Assembly: GCA_041653955.1 (NCBI GenBank)
Contig: JBAZEH010000001.1
Location: 60,496 to 124,495, forward strand
Direction: 5' to 3'
Length of the DNA: 64,000 bases
Source: UBA1562 sp041653955
GTDB taxonomy: Bacteria > Omnitrophota > Gorgyraeia > Gygaellales > Profunditerraquicolaceae
Part shown: positions 33,899 to 42,981 of the stretch, in pieces
Numbering within the stretch: position 1 is the first letter of the stretch
Layout of the letters: each line of letters opens with the position of its first letter
Made by a program: the position numbers and the translations under genes
Notes under the pieces: generated by a model
Databases searched by the model: none
What the model was told of the DNA's origin: nothing
Seen by the model: the letters and a program-made list of their open reading frames with translations, nothing else

Positions 33899-36513
33899 GC
33901 CAGCTTCATAACCTCCTCTCTTAAGTTAACGGCGATCGTTTCATAGTCATCTTTGCCTGCTATGCCGCGCTCCATCAGCTCCGCGGCCAAGAAGGGGCGG
34001 CCAAAGACGATCTTTAACGGACAGAGGCGGGGTAGTTTCTTCCCCCTCGGCCACGAACGGTATGAACCCTTGATATACGCGGGGATAACGGGAATATTCA
34101 ACTCTTTGATCAGTATGCCTACCCCTTTTTTAAACTCTGCCGTATTCTCGTCTACGGAACGCCGGCCTTCAGGAAATATGCAGGCTATCTTTTTCTTGGC
34201 GAGCACAAAAGAAACTGCCTTAAGCGCCCTGACTAGGTTCGTATCGGGGTCAACCGGTATAAGGCGCGCTGCCTTCGTCGTCGGCTTTATCAAAGGATGT
34301 TCAAGGATATCGCTGTAACCTAAAAAAAACACTTCGGCGGCATCACGCGCAGGAAGGCTGCTAAAAACAATGAAACCATCCAAATAACTGGAGTGGTTAG
34401 GACAGATAAGATACGGCCCATGCGCGGGCAGGTTATCCGCCCCTTTTATACGTAAAAACCAGAATACCCTGAAAACGGATAAAAATATAATTTTGAGCGC
34501 CCACGCGGCTAATCTATCAGGCAAAGAAGGTTTTATCTTTATGCCTTTGATAAGGTCTTCTTCTGCCGATAAGAGTATTTTCCCCCACTCAACCCCTGTC
34601 CCTCCGGCAGGGCTATCCTGCGTCCGCTTATCCCCAAAGAGGGCTGAAACACCAAGGATCAGCTCTTTAACCGTAGAAGCGCCGTAAAGAACCTCTTCCG
34701 GTATCTTAATATTCAAAACACCCTCAAGGCCCAGCCCCAATTCAACCTTTGTCAAAGAATCTATCCCGAGGTCTATCTCCAGATGGCTGCGCGGGTAAAC
34801 AGGCCTTTTAAGTTGCCCGGAAATATAGTTGATGACTTTTTCGGCTATATCCTTCCTTACGATATCATTATCATCCTCTGCCGAAGGCGCCCCTCTCATT
34901 TCGTCCTGCGCCGCCGAGTAAAGATATTTTTCTTTTACCGCATATCTTTTGATCTTCCTTAAAGCAGTGCGGGGGAGCTCCTCTTTTGTAATAGTAAAAC
35001 CCATAACCCGCTTATATGAAGGCATATCCCGGGAACAGTTCTCCATCTCCCAGCGTATCCTTGAACGTATATTGCTTTCATTCTTCTGCCTGAAATACTC
35101 AAGGTCAGGCACGACTACCGCGTGTAGCGCCTCTACCGGGCCTCCCGGCCTCTCTTCTCTTCTTTGTATGACGCAGATCTCTTTTATATACGGGCTACCC
35201 GCGTAATACTGCTCCAATTCCTCGGGGTAAATATTTTTACCCGAGCTCAACACAATGACCTCTTTCTTCCTGCCGACGAGGAATAAATAATTCTCTTTAT
35301 CCATATAGCCCAGGTCCCCGGAATAAAACCATCCATCCTTTATAACTGACCTTGTCCAATCTTCATGTTTAAAATACCCCCGCATAAGATTGGGCCCTTT
35401 TATCAAGACCTCGCCCGTTCCTGTATTATCCGGGCCAATGATCTTCACCTCCACTCCCGGTATAGGCCTGCCGCATGATCCGAATTTTACCTTATTCAAT
35501 GGATTAAGTGTCACTACCGGTGATGTTTCGGTCAGGCCGTAACCTTCTATAATCTTTATGCCGGTGAAACGCGATAACTCCCTGCCTATGCAGGGGGCCA
35601 ACCTCGCCCCCCCGCTCACAAAAAGCCTCAGGTCCCCGCCCAACCGCAGGCGCGCTTTGGCCCTGATATGCGGCAGAATAAAAGGCAATAAAAAAGAAGG
35701 TATTTTTTTTATCCGCTCCGATATCAGCCCGTGCAATATGGAAAAAAGCTGCGGTACTCCCACAAGGATAGTAACGCGGCCCTCCCTCATCACCCGCGCC
35801 ATCTCTTCTGATTTAAGGCCCGGGGAATAAGTGACTGTAGCCCCTAAAAAAAGCGGCACGATAAACGTCACCATAAAGGCGTAGGTGTGGTGCAAAGGGA
35901 GCACGGAGAGCGCGTTATCGGATGAAGCCGCTATGTTGAGTTTCGCGATACTCATATAATTGGCGCATATATTCGCGTGGCTAAGCAGGACTCCCTTGGG
36001 CTTTGCGGTCGTGCCGGAAGTATAGATAAGAGAAGCAATATCTTCAGGCATAACCTCCGGCATCAGGATTTTATCATACGTCATGGAACCCGTATCCATA
36101 TCCTCAAAGATAACCGCCCTGCTTAAGCTTTCATTTATATTATCTTTGATCTTATCGGCAAAGATCTCGCGGGAACAAAATACGACCTTTGCGCCGCTGT
36201 CAGCGATAAGGTTTTTGATCTCTGCCTTGCTTAACTGCACGTCAAGAGGGACGCAGGCGCACCCGGCATGGACTATCCCTAAATAAATAACCGCCCATTC
36301 CGGGCGGTTCTCCATAATAAGGGCTGCCTTATCCCCTTTTTTTAAACCTTCAGTGACCAAGAATCCGGCTATCTTAAACGTGTTCTCTTCCAGCTGCTTG
36401 TAGCTGAAACGCAGCCATTTTCCTTCACGCTTGGCCTGCAGCGCGGTCTTGTCCGGAAACCCTGATACAGCGTGAGCGAATAAACGCGGTATAACCATTC
36501 CTTCTTCCATCAT
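33892..36513 (-). CDS. fused AMP-forming acyl ligase / acyl carrier domain / PlsC acyltransferase
   Basis: 873 residues in three parts. Residues 1-510 are an acyl-CoA/ACP synthetase (LIYTSGTTAKPKGVLLSH, YGLTETSP, GDLGYMDKENYLFLVGRKKE). Residues about 550-630 are a carrier domain with the phosphopantetheine Ser in DLGIDSLTKVEL. Residues about 670-873 are a PlsC acyltransferase (NHSSYLDG, FPEGRRS). It is likely to activate a fatty acid, load it on its own carrier and transfer it to a lysophospholipid, like Aas but with an internal ACP. ATG 36513 overlaps the upstream stop by 4 bases; an ATG five codons in is an alternative. Confidence 0.93.
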   Translation of the reverse strand: MMEEGMVIPRLFAHAVSGFPDKTALQAKREGKWLRFSYKQLEENTFKIAGFLVTEGLKKGDKAALIMENRPEWAVIYLGIVHAGCACVPLDVQLSKAEIKNLIADSGAKVVFCSREIFADKIKDNINESLSRAVIFEDMDTGSMTYDKILMPEVMPEDIASLIYTSGTTAKPKGVLLSHANICANYMSIAKLNIAASSDNALSVLPLHHTYAFMVTFIVPLFLGATVTYSPGLKSEEMARVMREGRVTILVGVPQLFSILHGLISERIKKIPSFLLPFILPHIRAKARLRLGGDLRLFVSGGARLAPCIGRELSRFTGIKIIEGYGLTETSPVVTLNPLNKVKFGSCGRPIPGVEVKIIGPDNTGTGEVLIKGPNLMRGYFKHEDWTRSVIKDGWFYSGDLGYMDKENYLFLVGRKKEVIVLSSGKNIYPEELEQYYAGSPYIKEICVIQRREERPGGPVEALHAVVVPDLEYFRQKNESNIRSRIRWEMENCSRDMPSYKRVMGFTITKEELPRTALRKIKRYAVKEKYLYSAAQDEMRGAPSAEDDNDIVRKDIAEKVINYISGQLKRPVYPRSHLEIDLGIDSLTKVELGLGLEGVLNIKIPEEVLYGASTVKELILGVSALFGDKRTQDSPAGGTGVEWGKILLSAEEDLIKGIKIKPSLPDRLAAWALKIIFLSVFRVFWFLRIKGADNLPAHGPYLICPNHSSYLDGFIVFSSLPARDAAEVFFLGYSDILEHPLIKPTTKAARLIPVDPDTNLVRALKAVSFVLAKKKIACIFPEGRRSVDENTAEFKKGVGILIKELNIPVIPAYIKGSYRSWPRGKKLPRLCPLKIVFGRPFLAAELMERGIAGKDDYETIAVNLREEVMKLAC

Positions 36514-37787
36514 AACAGACTTCTCTTATCCCGGCGGGGGATAGCCGGAACACGTAAAAGAAAGATAAATCCCAACAGGATAAATAAAGACAGGCTAATA
36601 AGCGTTATACGATACCCCCACTCTCCCATATCCGAAAGCGCCAAAAGCATGCCACCCCAGAACAAACTCCCCACTATGGCGGAGAGGTATCCTACCAGAT
36701 TAAAAAGCCCGAATACCTCTCCTACCCTATCTGCGGGCACGATCTTTATTGCCATGGCGCGTGATACAACCCATGTCGAACCCAGGGAGACCCCTGCTAA
36801 AGCCCCAATCACCCAATACATAACGGAGCTTCTGGCGAATGCGCCTGCTATAAAACAGGCCCCCCATAAAATAAACACCACTAACAGGCAACGCTTATGC
36901 CCGATATAGTCGCTGATGAAACCGGAAAACAAACTTCCGGCTATGGCAAAAATAGTAGAAAAAATGATGAGATTGACCACTTCGTTTTCATTAAATCCGA
37001 ACGCGCGCGTAGCGTAGACCGACATAAAAAGTATCACCGCATTTACCGCACACAGGCCGAAAAAGGAGGCCTTCAGGAAATCCAGCAACCCCGGATATCT
37101 ATGGGTATCAAAAGCGGTTATCCTCAATCTCCCGAATATCTCCGCGACCTTTTCTTTCCTTAAGAAGGGCGCAAGTTTAAACGGCTTTAAGGGGCCCTTG
37201 TCTTTTATGAAGATCAGGCAGGGCAAAGAGAATAAAAGGAAGAGAATCCCCGTCGGTAAGAAAGTCGCCTGATATCCGCTCTTTAAAACTACCGGCTTAA
37301 TCAGGTAGAGCGCGACTATCGCCCCGGTATACCCCATCATCTTACCGAACCCGGAAACCAGGCCGATCTTCGTTTTGGGTGCGATATTGATCATAAGGGC
37401 ATTATAGAATACTATGGCAGTCTGGCATCCGAAGTTCGCTACCGCGAAGAATAACAGGCTTAAAAAAATATTATCGGGGATACCCAAGATCATGGTGAAT
37501 ACCACGGAAAGCAGGGTAAGCGCCACGAGAAAAACCCTGCGCCTGCCCGTTATATCGGAGACCGCCCCCAGCAAAGGAGCGGATACGGCTATGAATAACG
37601 TGGATATACCGAATGCTATGCTATAGAAGATATCCGGGGCCCCTCTCTCCAGAGTGAGCCAGCGCACAAAGTAAAGGGATACTATATTCAGGGCGAAAAA
37701 CTGGTTCGCCAGGTCATATAGCGCCCATGATAATATAAGAAATACGTTCTTGGGCTTTTCTGGATCGGATATCATGGGTTTTTGCAA
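36510..37787 (-). CDS. UMF1-type MFS transporter (Atg22-like)
   Basis: 425 residues, twelve helices. The opening LSWALYDLANQFFALNI is the UMF1/Atg22 signature (WxLYDxANxxF). The loop GAVSDITGRRR follows. Members are thought to export amino acids or other small solutes; the bacterial role is unclear. Overlaps the RluA gene by 16 bases. Confidence 0.9.
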   Translation of the reverse strand: MQKPMISDPEKPKNVFLILSWALYDLANQFFALNIVSLYFVRWLTLERGAPDIFYSIAFGISTLFIAVSAPLLGAVSDITGRRRVFLVALTLLSVVFTMILGIPDNIFLSLLFFAVANFGCQTAIVFYNALMINIAPKTKIGLVSGFGKMMGYTGAIVALYLIKPVVLKSGYQATFLPTGILFLLFSLPCLIFIKDKGPLKPFKLAPFLRKEKVAEIFGRLRITAFDTHRYPGLLDFLKASFFGLCAVNAVILFMSVYATRAFGFNENEVVNLIIFSTIFAIAGSLFSGFISDYIGHKRCLLVVFILWGACFIAGAFARSSVMYWVIGALAGVSLGSTWVVSRAMAIKIVPADRVGEVFGLFNLVGYLSAIVGSLFWGGMLLALSDMGEWGYRITLISLSLFILLGFIFLLRVPAIPRRDKRSLL

Positions 37788-38410
37788 AGGAAATCTGCCA
37801 TATCGCGCGGTAACGGCGCGAGCAACCGCATATTCTTTCCTGTCATAGGATGAATAAACTCAATTTTTTCAGCGTGCAGCAGTAGCCGTTTTGCCCTGAG
37901 TTTGAAATCGCGGCGGAAAGCGAACTTAGTTTCTCCTACCAACGGATGGCCTATGCGCTTAAAGTGTATCCTTATCTGATTGGTCCTTCCGGTTTGAGGC
38001 GCGACTTCTACGATACTATAAGCGCCCCTTTCTTCTACAACCCTGTACCCGGTAACGGCGCTATGCCCTTCTATGGGATACTGTATCTTGCCTTCCCGGC
38101 TGGATAATCTACCATGCGCAAAAGCGGTATATTTCTTTTTTATGCTCCTGCGCCCGAACGCTTCCATCATCTTTTTTTGCGCAGACTTCCCTTTCGCGTA
38201 TATGATCAAACCCGAGGTCTCCCTGTCCAGGCGATGACAGGGGTATATGCGGCAAGAAATGCCTTTTATGAGAGCATCATCATTAAGGATACTGGTTAAG
38301 GTGCGGGTTTCTTTTCTGGGGGTTGGGATGGTCAGCAAACCTGCGGGTTTATCTACGACTAAAAACCATTCATCTTCGTAAACAACGGGTATATTGCTTA
38401 CTTTAAGCAT
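37772..38410 (-). CDS. RluA-family pseudouridine synthase
   Basis: 212 residues: catalytic domain only, without the S4 domain. The active-site Asp is in CHRLDRETSGLIIYAKG, and RTNQIRIHFKRIGHPLVGE is typical for the family. It modifies rRNA or tRNA uridines; which site cannot be told. Three bases after nadA's partner gene boundary, the group nadA-rluA-UMF1 appears co-transcribed. Confidence 0.92.
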   Translation of the reverse strand: MLKVSNIPVVYEDEWFLVVDKPAGLLTIPTPRKETRTLTSILNDDALIKGISCRIYPCHRLDRETSGLIIYAKGKSAQKKMMEAFGRRSIKKKYTAFAHGRLSSREGKIQYPIEGHSAVTGYRVVEERGAYSIVEVAPQTGRTNQIRIHFKRIGHPLVGETKFAFRRDFKLRAKRLLLHAEKIEFIHPMTGKNMRLLAPLPRDMADFLCKNP

Positions 38411-38412
38411 AC

Positions 38413-39336
38413 CTATACAATCTTCAGCATCATATCTATGGCTTTTTTGGCGCGTATGCGGACGGAATCAGAGACCTTAACTTCTTCCTTAAGTTCCTCC
38501 AGCGCCCAAAGGATCTTCTCCTGCGTAGTGCGCTTCATATTGGGGCACACCGCCCTTTCGGAAGCAGGATAGAATTCTTTGGTGGGATTATCCTGTTTAA
38601 GGCGGTATATGAGCCCGACTTCGGTCCCGATAATGAACTCCCTGGCATCGCTTTCTGCAGCAAGTTTACCCATCCTGCTGGTTGAAAGCACCGCGTCAGC
38701 CATAGATACTACTTGGGGGAGGCACTCCGGATGCACCATTACTATAGCCATAGGGTGAAACTTTTTTTCCCGTTTTATATCTTCCGGGAGTATCTTAACA
38801 TGAGTAGGGCAGAAACCGTTCCAGGAGATAAGCTCCCTCCCGGTCTGTTTTGAGACGTAATCAGCCAGGTATTTATCAGGGACGAATATGATCTCCTTCT
38901 TGTCTTTAAATGCCTCAACCACCGCCACGGCATTTGTAGAGGTGCAACATACATCTAATTCGGCCTTTACCTCGGCGGAGGTATTCACATACCCTACCGC
39001 CACGGCCTTAGGGTGTTTCTTTTTCAGGGCCCTGAGGTCATCCGCGGTGATCATATTCGCCATAGGGCAACCCGCGAAAAGATCTGGCATAATAACCAAT
39101 TTATGCGGGCAGAGTATAGAGGCGGTCTCCGCCATAAAATGCACCCCGCAAAAAACAATCACTTTAGCGTCCGTATTGGCCGCGATACGGCTAAGCTCCA
39201 GGGAATCCCCGTGAAAATCAGCTACGTCCTGGACTTCGGGAAGCTGATAGTTATGCGCCAGGATCACGGCATCGCGTTTTTTCTTAAGCGCCTCGATCTT
39301 CCTGGTTAAATCGTCTGAATGGTTTTTTTTCGTCAT
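38413..39336 (-). CDS. nadA: quinolinate synthase
   Basis: Condenses iminoaspartate with dihydroxyacetone phosphate in NAD synthesis, with an oxygen-sensitive [4Fe-4S] cluster. The three ligand regions are VIVFCGVHFMAETA, DVCCTSTNAV and AVCPNMKRTT. NYQLPEVQDVADFHGDSLEL is the N-terminal substrate motif. 307 residues, normal. The ATG follows directly after the mnmA stop. No nadB or nadC in the window. Confidence 0.96.
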   Translation of the reverse strand: MTKKNHSDDLTRKIEALKKKRDAVILAHNYQLPEVQDVADFHGDSLELSRIAANTDAKVIVFCGVHFMAETASILCPHKLVIMPDLFAGCPMANMITADDLRALKKKHPKAVAVGYVNTSAEVKAELDVCCTSTNAVAVVEAFKDKKEIIFVPDKYLADYVSKQTGRELISWNGFCPTHVKILPEDIKREKKFHPMAIVMVHPECLPQVVSMADAVLSTSRMGKLAAESDAREFIIGTEVGLIYRLKQDNPTKEFYPASERAVCPNMKRTTQEKILWALEELKEEVKVSDSVRIRAKKAIDMMLKIV

Positions 39337-40401
39337 TTATATCATCCTGTCTATAATGCCTCCGCCTAAAACCTTATCTTTATCGTAGAATACTGCTGAT
39401 TGCCCCGGTGTTACGGCAAACTGCGGTTCCTTGAACTTTACCCTCGCCTTATTCCCAGCGAGAGTAACTACTGCGGGTGCCTCGGAATGATTATACCTTA
39501 TCCTCACCTTCAAGGCAACCTTCTTTTTTTTAAAAGGAAAAATAAGGTGCGTATCGCGGAGGGTAAATTCATCTGCATAAACATCCTCTTTTCTGCCTAC
39601 TGTTATGGAGTTGGCGCGCGGGTCTATCTTTGTCACGTATACGGGATAACCCATGGCGATACCTAAACCCTCGCGCTGCCCGATAGTGTAAAAAGCTACG
39701 CCGTTATGCCGGCCGAGGATATTGCCGTCCCCATCCAGTATGGGCCCGGGGTTTGCATATTTTTTGGACCGGGCCTTTAAAAAAGAACGGTAGTCGGCAT
39801 CAGGTATAAAACATATCTCCTGGCTGCCTAATTTTTCCGCCACCGGAAGCGAAAAATCCCTCGCTATTTTCCTTACCTCATCTTTAGTATATCCCCCAAG
39901 AGGGAATAATATACGCTTTAACTGGCGCTGCCCTAAACGGTATAAAAAATAAGACTGGTCCTTTTTCCTGTCTCTCCCTTTTCTTAATGAATATTTTGAA
40001 TTTTTAATAATACGCGCGTAGTGCCCGGTAGCAAGATACGCGGCCCCTAAGAAGGCCGTCCTCTTTAACAAAGCATCAAATTTTATATACTGGTTGCACC
40101 GCACGCACGGATTGGGGGTCCTACCTTTTGAATATTCCAGGCAGAACTCTTTGACTACCTTCTCCTCTAAAAGCTTCTTAAAATTCAGGGCATAATGCTT
40201 TATACCTAATTTATGCGCGACCCTCTTCGCATCCTCTATCCCCCGGATACCGCAACAGGACGGCCTCCTGCCGGAAGAATCCGGAAGATTAAAGCATAAT
40301 GTTATTCCGACGACTTCATAACCATCGCTCTTTAAGAGCGCCGCGGCCACCGAAGAATCAACCCCGCCGCTCATCGCCACCACCACGCGTTCTCTTTTCA
40401 T
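39337..40401 (-). CDS. mnmA: tRNA-specific 2-thiouridylase
   Basis: Thiolates U34 of Lys, Glu and Gln tRNAs. PP-loop AMSGGVDSSVAAALL, first catalytic Cys in NPCVRCNQYIKF and second in GSQEICFIPD, so the Cys pair is complete. 354 residues. The ATG has no ribosome site and lies 3 bases after the predicted transcription start. A transposase element ends 19 bases upstream. Confidence 0.96.
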   Translation of the reverse strand: MKRERVVVAMSGGVDSSVAAALLKSDGYEVVGITLCFNLPDSSGRRPSCCGIRGIEDAKRVAHKLGIKHYALNFKKLLEEKVVKEFCLEYSKGRTPNPCVRCNQYIKFDALLKRTAFLGAAYLATGHYARIIKNSKYSLRKGRDRKKDQSYFLYRLGQRQLKRILFPLGGYTKDEVRKIARDFSLPVAEKLGSQEICFIPDADYRSFLKARSKKYANPGPILDGDGNILGRHNGVAFYTIGQREGLGIAMGYPVYVTKIDPRANSITVGRKEDVYADEFTLRDTHLIFPFKKKKVALKVRIRYNHSEAPAVVTLAGNKARVKFKEPQFAVTPGQSAVFYDKDKVLGGGIIDRMI

Positions 40402-40410
40402 AGTCCATAT

Positions 40411-40416
40411 ATTATA
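40411..40416 (-). promoter_or_regulatory. -10 element of mnmA
   Basis: TATAAT on the minus strand, 10 bases before the mnmA ATG. The -35 position would fall inside the transposon end, and no good -35 match is seen there. Predicted mRNA is nearly leaderless. Confidence 0.5.
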
Positions 40417-40419
40417 TCA

Positions 40420-41027
40420 GGGACGGTTCTCACACTAAAGCAAAAAGTGTCCCCTTTTTACAGTTAGATATGCGCATTACATGCGTCTATTGTAACAGGA
40501 GGTGATAAATATGCCAAGAGAAGCCAGGCGTCTTCTGGAAAATGTGTGTTATCACATATTATCCAGAGGCAACCAGAAACAGAGAACATTTTTTAAAGAA
40601 GATGATTATCTCATGTATCTTGAATTGCTTGGAAAATATAAGGTGAAATTCAAGTTTAAGCTATATGGATTCTGCCTGATGCCAAATCATGTGCATCTAA
40701 TGGTAGAGCCGCGAATACCCAAAGATATATCAAAGGCAATAGGAGGACTGAATCTCTGCTATACCCAGTGGTTTAATAGAGAATACAATAAAGTAGGACA
40801 CCTTTGGCAGGATAGATTTAAAAGTTTTATAGTAGCAAAAGATCAATATCTTATTAATTGCATAAATTATATAGAGTTGAATCCCATCCGGGCTGAAATT
40901 ATCCACGACCCTATGGAATACAAATGGAGTAGTTATAGGTCAAGATTGACCGGAGATAAAAGAAAGCTATTAGATAAACTAAATATTTTTTAGGGGACAC
41001 TTTTCCGATTGGCGCGAGAACCGTCCC
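40420..41027. mobile_element. RAYT/IS200-like element with 35-bp imperfect inverted ends
   Basis: Left end 40420-40454 and right end 40993-41027 are inverted copies (12 identical outer bases GGGACGGTTCTC, a diverged middle of ten, then 12 of 13 inner bases matching AAAAAGTGTCCCC). Together they enclose a single HUH transposase gene. No target duplication is seen, as expected for this class. The right end abuts the TonB receptor's last codon and the left end lies next to mnmA. Confidence 0.88.
40511..40993 (+). CDS. REP-associated tyrosine transposase (Y1_Tnp, RAYT)
   Basis: Single-stranded DNA transposase of the HUH superfamily. The HUH pair is in LMPNHVHLMVEP, and the catalytic Tyr is probably that of NYIELNPIRAEI. 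160 residues from the ATG; a GTG three codons earlier lies inside the ribosome site, so it was not used. The SD AGGAGGTGAT is a full match to the 16S tail. The stop overlaps the right terminal repeat by one base. AT-rich relative to neighbours by eye and on the opposite strand, which fits acquisition. Confidence 0.94.
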   Translation: MPREARRLLENVCYHILSRGNQKQRTFFKEDDYLMYLELLGKYKVKFKFKLYGFCLMPNHVHLMVEPRIPKDISKAIGGLNLCYTQWFNREYNKVGHLWQDRFKSFIVAKDQYLINCINYIELNPIRAEIIHDPMEYKWSSYRSRLTGDKRKLLDKLNIF

Positions 41028-42820
41028 TACCATTCTAATCTTACTCCGGCCTCAATCCAGCGGCCGGGCTGCGGTATCCCCTCTATCTCCTGATATTCCA
41101 CGTTCAGGATATTGGTGGCCTCTAAAAATATCTGGGAATTTTTGAGAAAACCATATGAAAGGCGGGAACTTAAAAGCAGCCACCCGCGGCGCGAAGGCCT
41201 CTTTTTATAAGTTACGCCTATGGACTGCACGCCGAAGGGAAACTTAAAAATAACGGCGTTATTTACCAGATGCTTTATATAATTAGGCCCGTACTTATAA
41301 AGATAACCCTGGTCATCCACGCGTTTATTAATGAATGAGTAGTTGGAATCAACCGATATGACAGGATTTATCCTGAACCTCAAATAATTCTCCATCCCAA
41401 ATACCCCGGCTTCGCCGATATTCTCCACCTGCCACTTTGCCTGGTAGGATGAGCGTTTTACCCAATCAATAAGGTCTTCTTCCCTCCTATAAAATAGCGT
41501 AAACCCGAACGACAAACCACCCTCTTTATAATCATAACCTGCCTGGTAATTAAGCGATTTCTCCGCGGAAAGGGAGGCATTCCCGAGCGTCACGGGGTCA
41601 TTGTAATAAAGTTCCGTAAAGGAAGGGACACGCGCGCTCCGGGATACCCCCGCGTGCACAAAAGAGCGGTTTGAAAGCTTATACCTGGAGTTTAGCGAAC
41701 CGGAGTATATCTCGTCGAAACCTTCAAAATTGTCCATGCGCAGCGATAGCCCTAAAGACAGGCTCTCGTCCAATTCTTTGCTATCGTCAAAGAATATACT
41801 TTCATGCCTGCGCATATGCCTGCCTAAATTAGTTGAATTTATCCTCTCTTCTCCGTATTCCACCCCCGAACCTGCCCTCCCTAAAATACCGAGCTCTTTC
41901 TGCAGGTATATCTTCGGAGTATATATATCTGTGCGGTGATGGTTAAGGTAAGAACTCTTACCCTGGGTCTTATCCAGCGCGAATTTATCATAGTGCCTGC
42001 GCCATAAGAAAGAAGGCCTTATGATGAGTCCGTCTTTATCCAGATTCATCCCGGTATTTAAGAGATAAGTCTTAATCCACTCTTTTGAAGGATAATCCAG
42101 GCCGGGAGTGTAGAAATCATAAGCCCCGTACTCCTTCTCCTGATAGCCGAAATTAAGATCGATCCCCCCATCAGGAATATCAAAAGATGAATTCAAGGTA
42201 GTGGTAAATTTTTTGAAGTCGGTATCATAGCTAAAGCCATCAGACTCCTGATTTTCCAGGCTAAGCCTTACGCCCAGCCTATCGGTTTTCTCGCTTATGC
42301 TGAATAACCCGGAGAATGTGCGATGCTCCCCTCCCTTTAATTCCAGGACCGCCCCCTTATCCTCTGGTTTCTTAAGGGTGATATTTACCGCACCTCCCAT
42401 TGCATCAGGCCCGAACAATGAAGAACCTGCCCCGGGAAGCACTTCAATCCTTTCTATATCCTCGCTGGTAAGCGGTATATCGCAATTATAATGGGCTGTC
42501 TGGGGGTCATTTATGCGCTCTCCGTTCAAAAGCATAAGGACCCCCTGGAAGGTGGAGCCACGCAAAGAAAAATCACTCTGTATGCCCCCTTTGGGAGAAC
42601 GGCTCGCCAAGTCTAAAGGCAATAAATTGAGGGACTCGACAGGCGACCCAAAAGGCAGGCCCTTTGAATCTTCAGCGGATAAAGAAAACGGCCTTAAAAG
42701 ATGGTACCTGCTTTTGGTAACGACTATCTGTTCAAGTTCTGTCCCGCAATATGCCCGGCCGAAACAAGAGGCGGCCGCGGCAACCAGAAAAAATAAACCG
42801 CCCTTTCCTGCATTTAACAT
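41027..42820 (-). CDS. TonB-dependent outer-membrane receptor, BtuB/FepA-like
   Basis: Signal peptide of about 25 residues, a plug domain (LRGSTFQGVLMLLNGERIND, RIEVLPGAGSSLFGPDAMGGAVNI) and a beta-barrel of about 440 residues. The barrel ends in GVRLEW, with the terminal aromatic residue used for barrel assembly. A short TonB box may be EQIVVT. Ligand unknown; no cobalamin riboswitch or transporter genes are beside it. The final base of the stop codon is supplied by the adjacent transposon end. Expressed from a perfect promoter whose start coincides with the ATG. Confidence 0.92.
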   Translation of the reverse strand: MLNAGKGGLFFLVAAAASCFGRAYCGTELEQIVVTKSRYHLLRPFSLSAEDSKGLPFGSPVESLNLLPLDLASRSPKGGIQSDFSLRGSTFQGVLMLLNGERINDPQTAHYNCDIPLTSEDIERIEVLPGAGSSLFGPDAMGGAVNITLKKPEDKGAVLELKGGEHRTFSGLFSISEKTDRLGVRLSLENQESDGFSYDTDFKKFTTTLNSSFDIPDGGIDLNFGYQEKEYGAYDFYTPGLDYPSKEWIKTYLLNTGMNLDKDGLIIRPSFLWRRHYDKFALDKTQGKSSYLNHHRTDIYTPKIYLQKELGILGRAGSGVEYGEERINSTNLGRHMRRHESIFFDDSKELDESLSLGLSLRMDNFEGFDEIYSGSLNSRYKLSNRSFVHAGVSRSARVPSFTELYYNDPVTLGNASLSAEKSLNYQAGYDYKEGGLSFGFTLFYRREEDLIDWVKRSSYQAKWQVENIGEAGVFGMENYLRFRINPVISVDSNYSFINKRVDDQGYLYKYGPNYIKHLVNNAVIFKFPFGVQSIGVTYKKRPSRRGWLLLSSRLSYGFLKNSQIFLEATNILNVEYQEIEGIPQPGRWIEAGVRLEW

Positions 42821-42826
42821 GCGTTT

Positions 42827-42854
42827 ATTATAAAAAAGGGGCGGTAATTGTCAA
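42827..42854 (-). promoter_or_regulatory. consensus promoter of the TonB receptor gene (leaderless)
   Basis: Minus-strand TTGACA, 16-base spacer, TATAAT: both hexamers perfect. Seven bases below the -10 is the A of the ATG at 42820, so a leaderless mRNA is predicted. No ribosome site is present. Confidence 0.8.
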
Positions 42855-42887
42855 CTAAATTATATATTAAGGTTTACAATATGCTAA

Positions 42888-42974
42888 TTAACGCCTTTTA
42901 TGTATATTAATAAGGTTTGGCGTGAGTTCGGACGCATAAGTTATGTCGATTAGCCAGGCTAATGAAATTCCCAT
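42888..42974 (-). CDS. candidate small protein after birA (28 aa)
   Basis: 28 codons starting MGISLAWLIDITYASELTPN and ending in a basic tail. GAGGAG lies seven bases before the ATG, only 15 bases after the birA stop. The start codon lies in one arm of an inverted repeat, so translation may be gated or the frame may be chance. No family recognised. Confidence 0.4.
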   Translation of the reverse strand: MGISLAWLIDITYASELTPNLINIHKRR

Positions 42975-42981
42975 AACTTAT
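42936..42981. repeat. nested inverted repeats between birA and the TonB receptor gene
   Basis: Outer arms ATAAGTTATG and CATAACTTAT enclose a second palindrome, ATTAGC-CAG-GCTAAT. The core TAAGTTA is shared with the inverted repeat at 33071-33113. Confidence 0.65.

Noticed and set aside
40502..40510. GTG start of the transposase
   Set aside because: The GTG is part of the Shine-Dalgarno sequence itself; the ATG at 40511 has ideal spacing.
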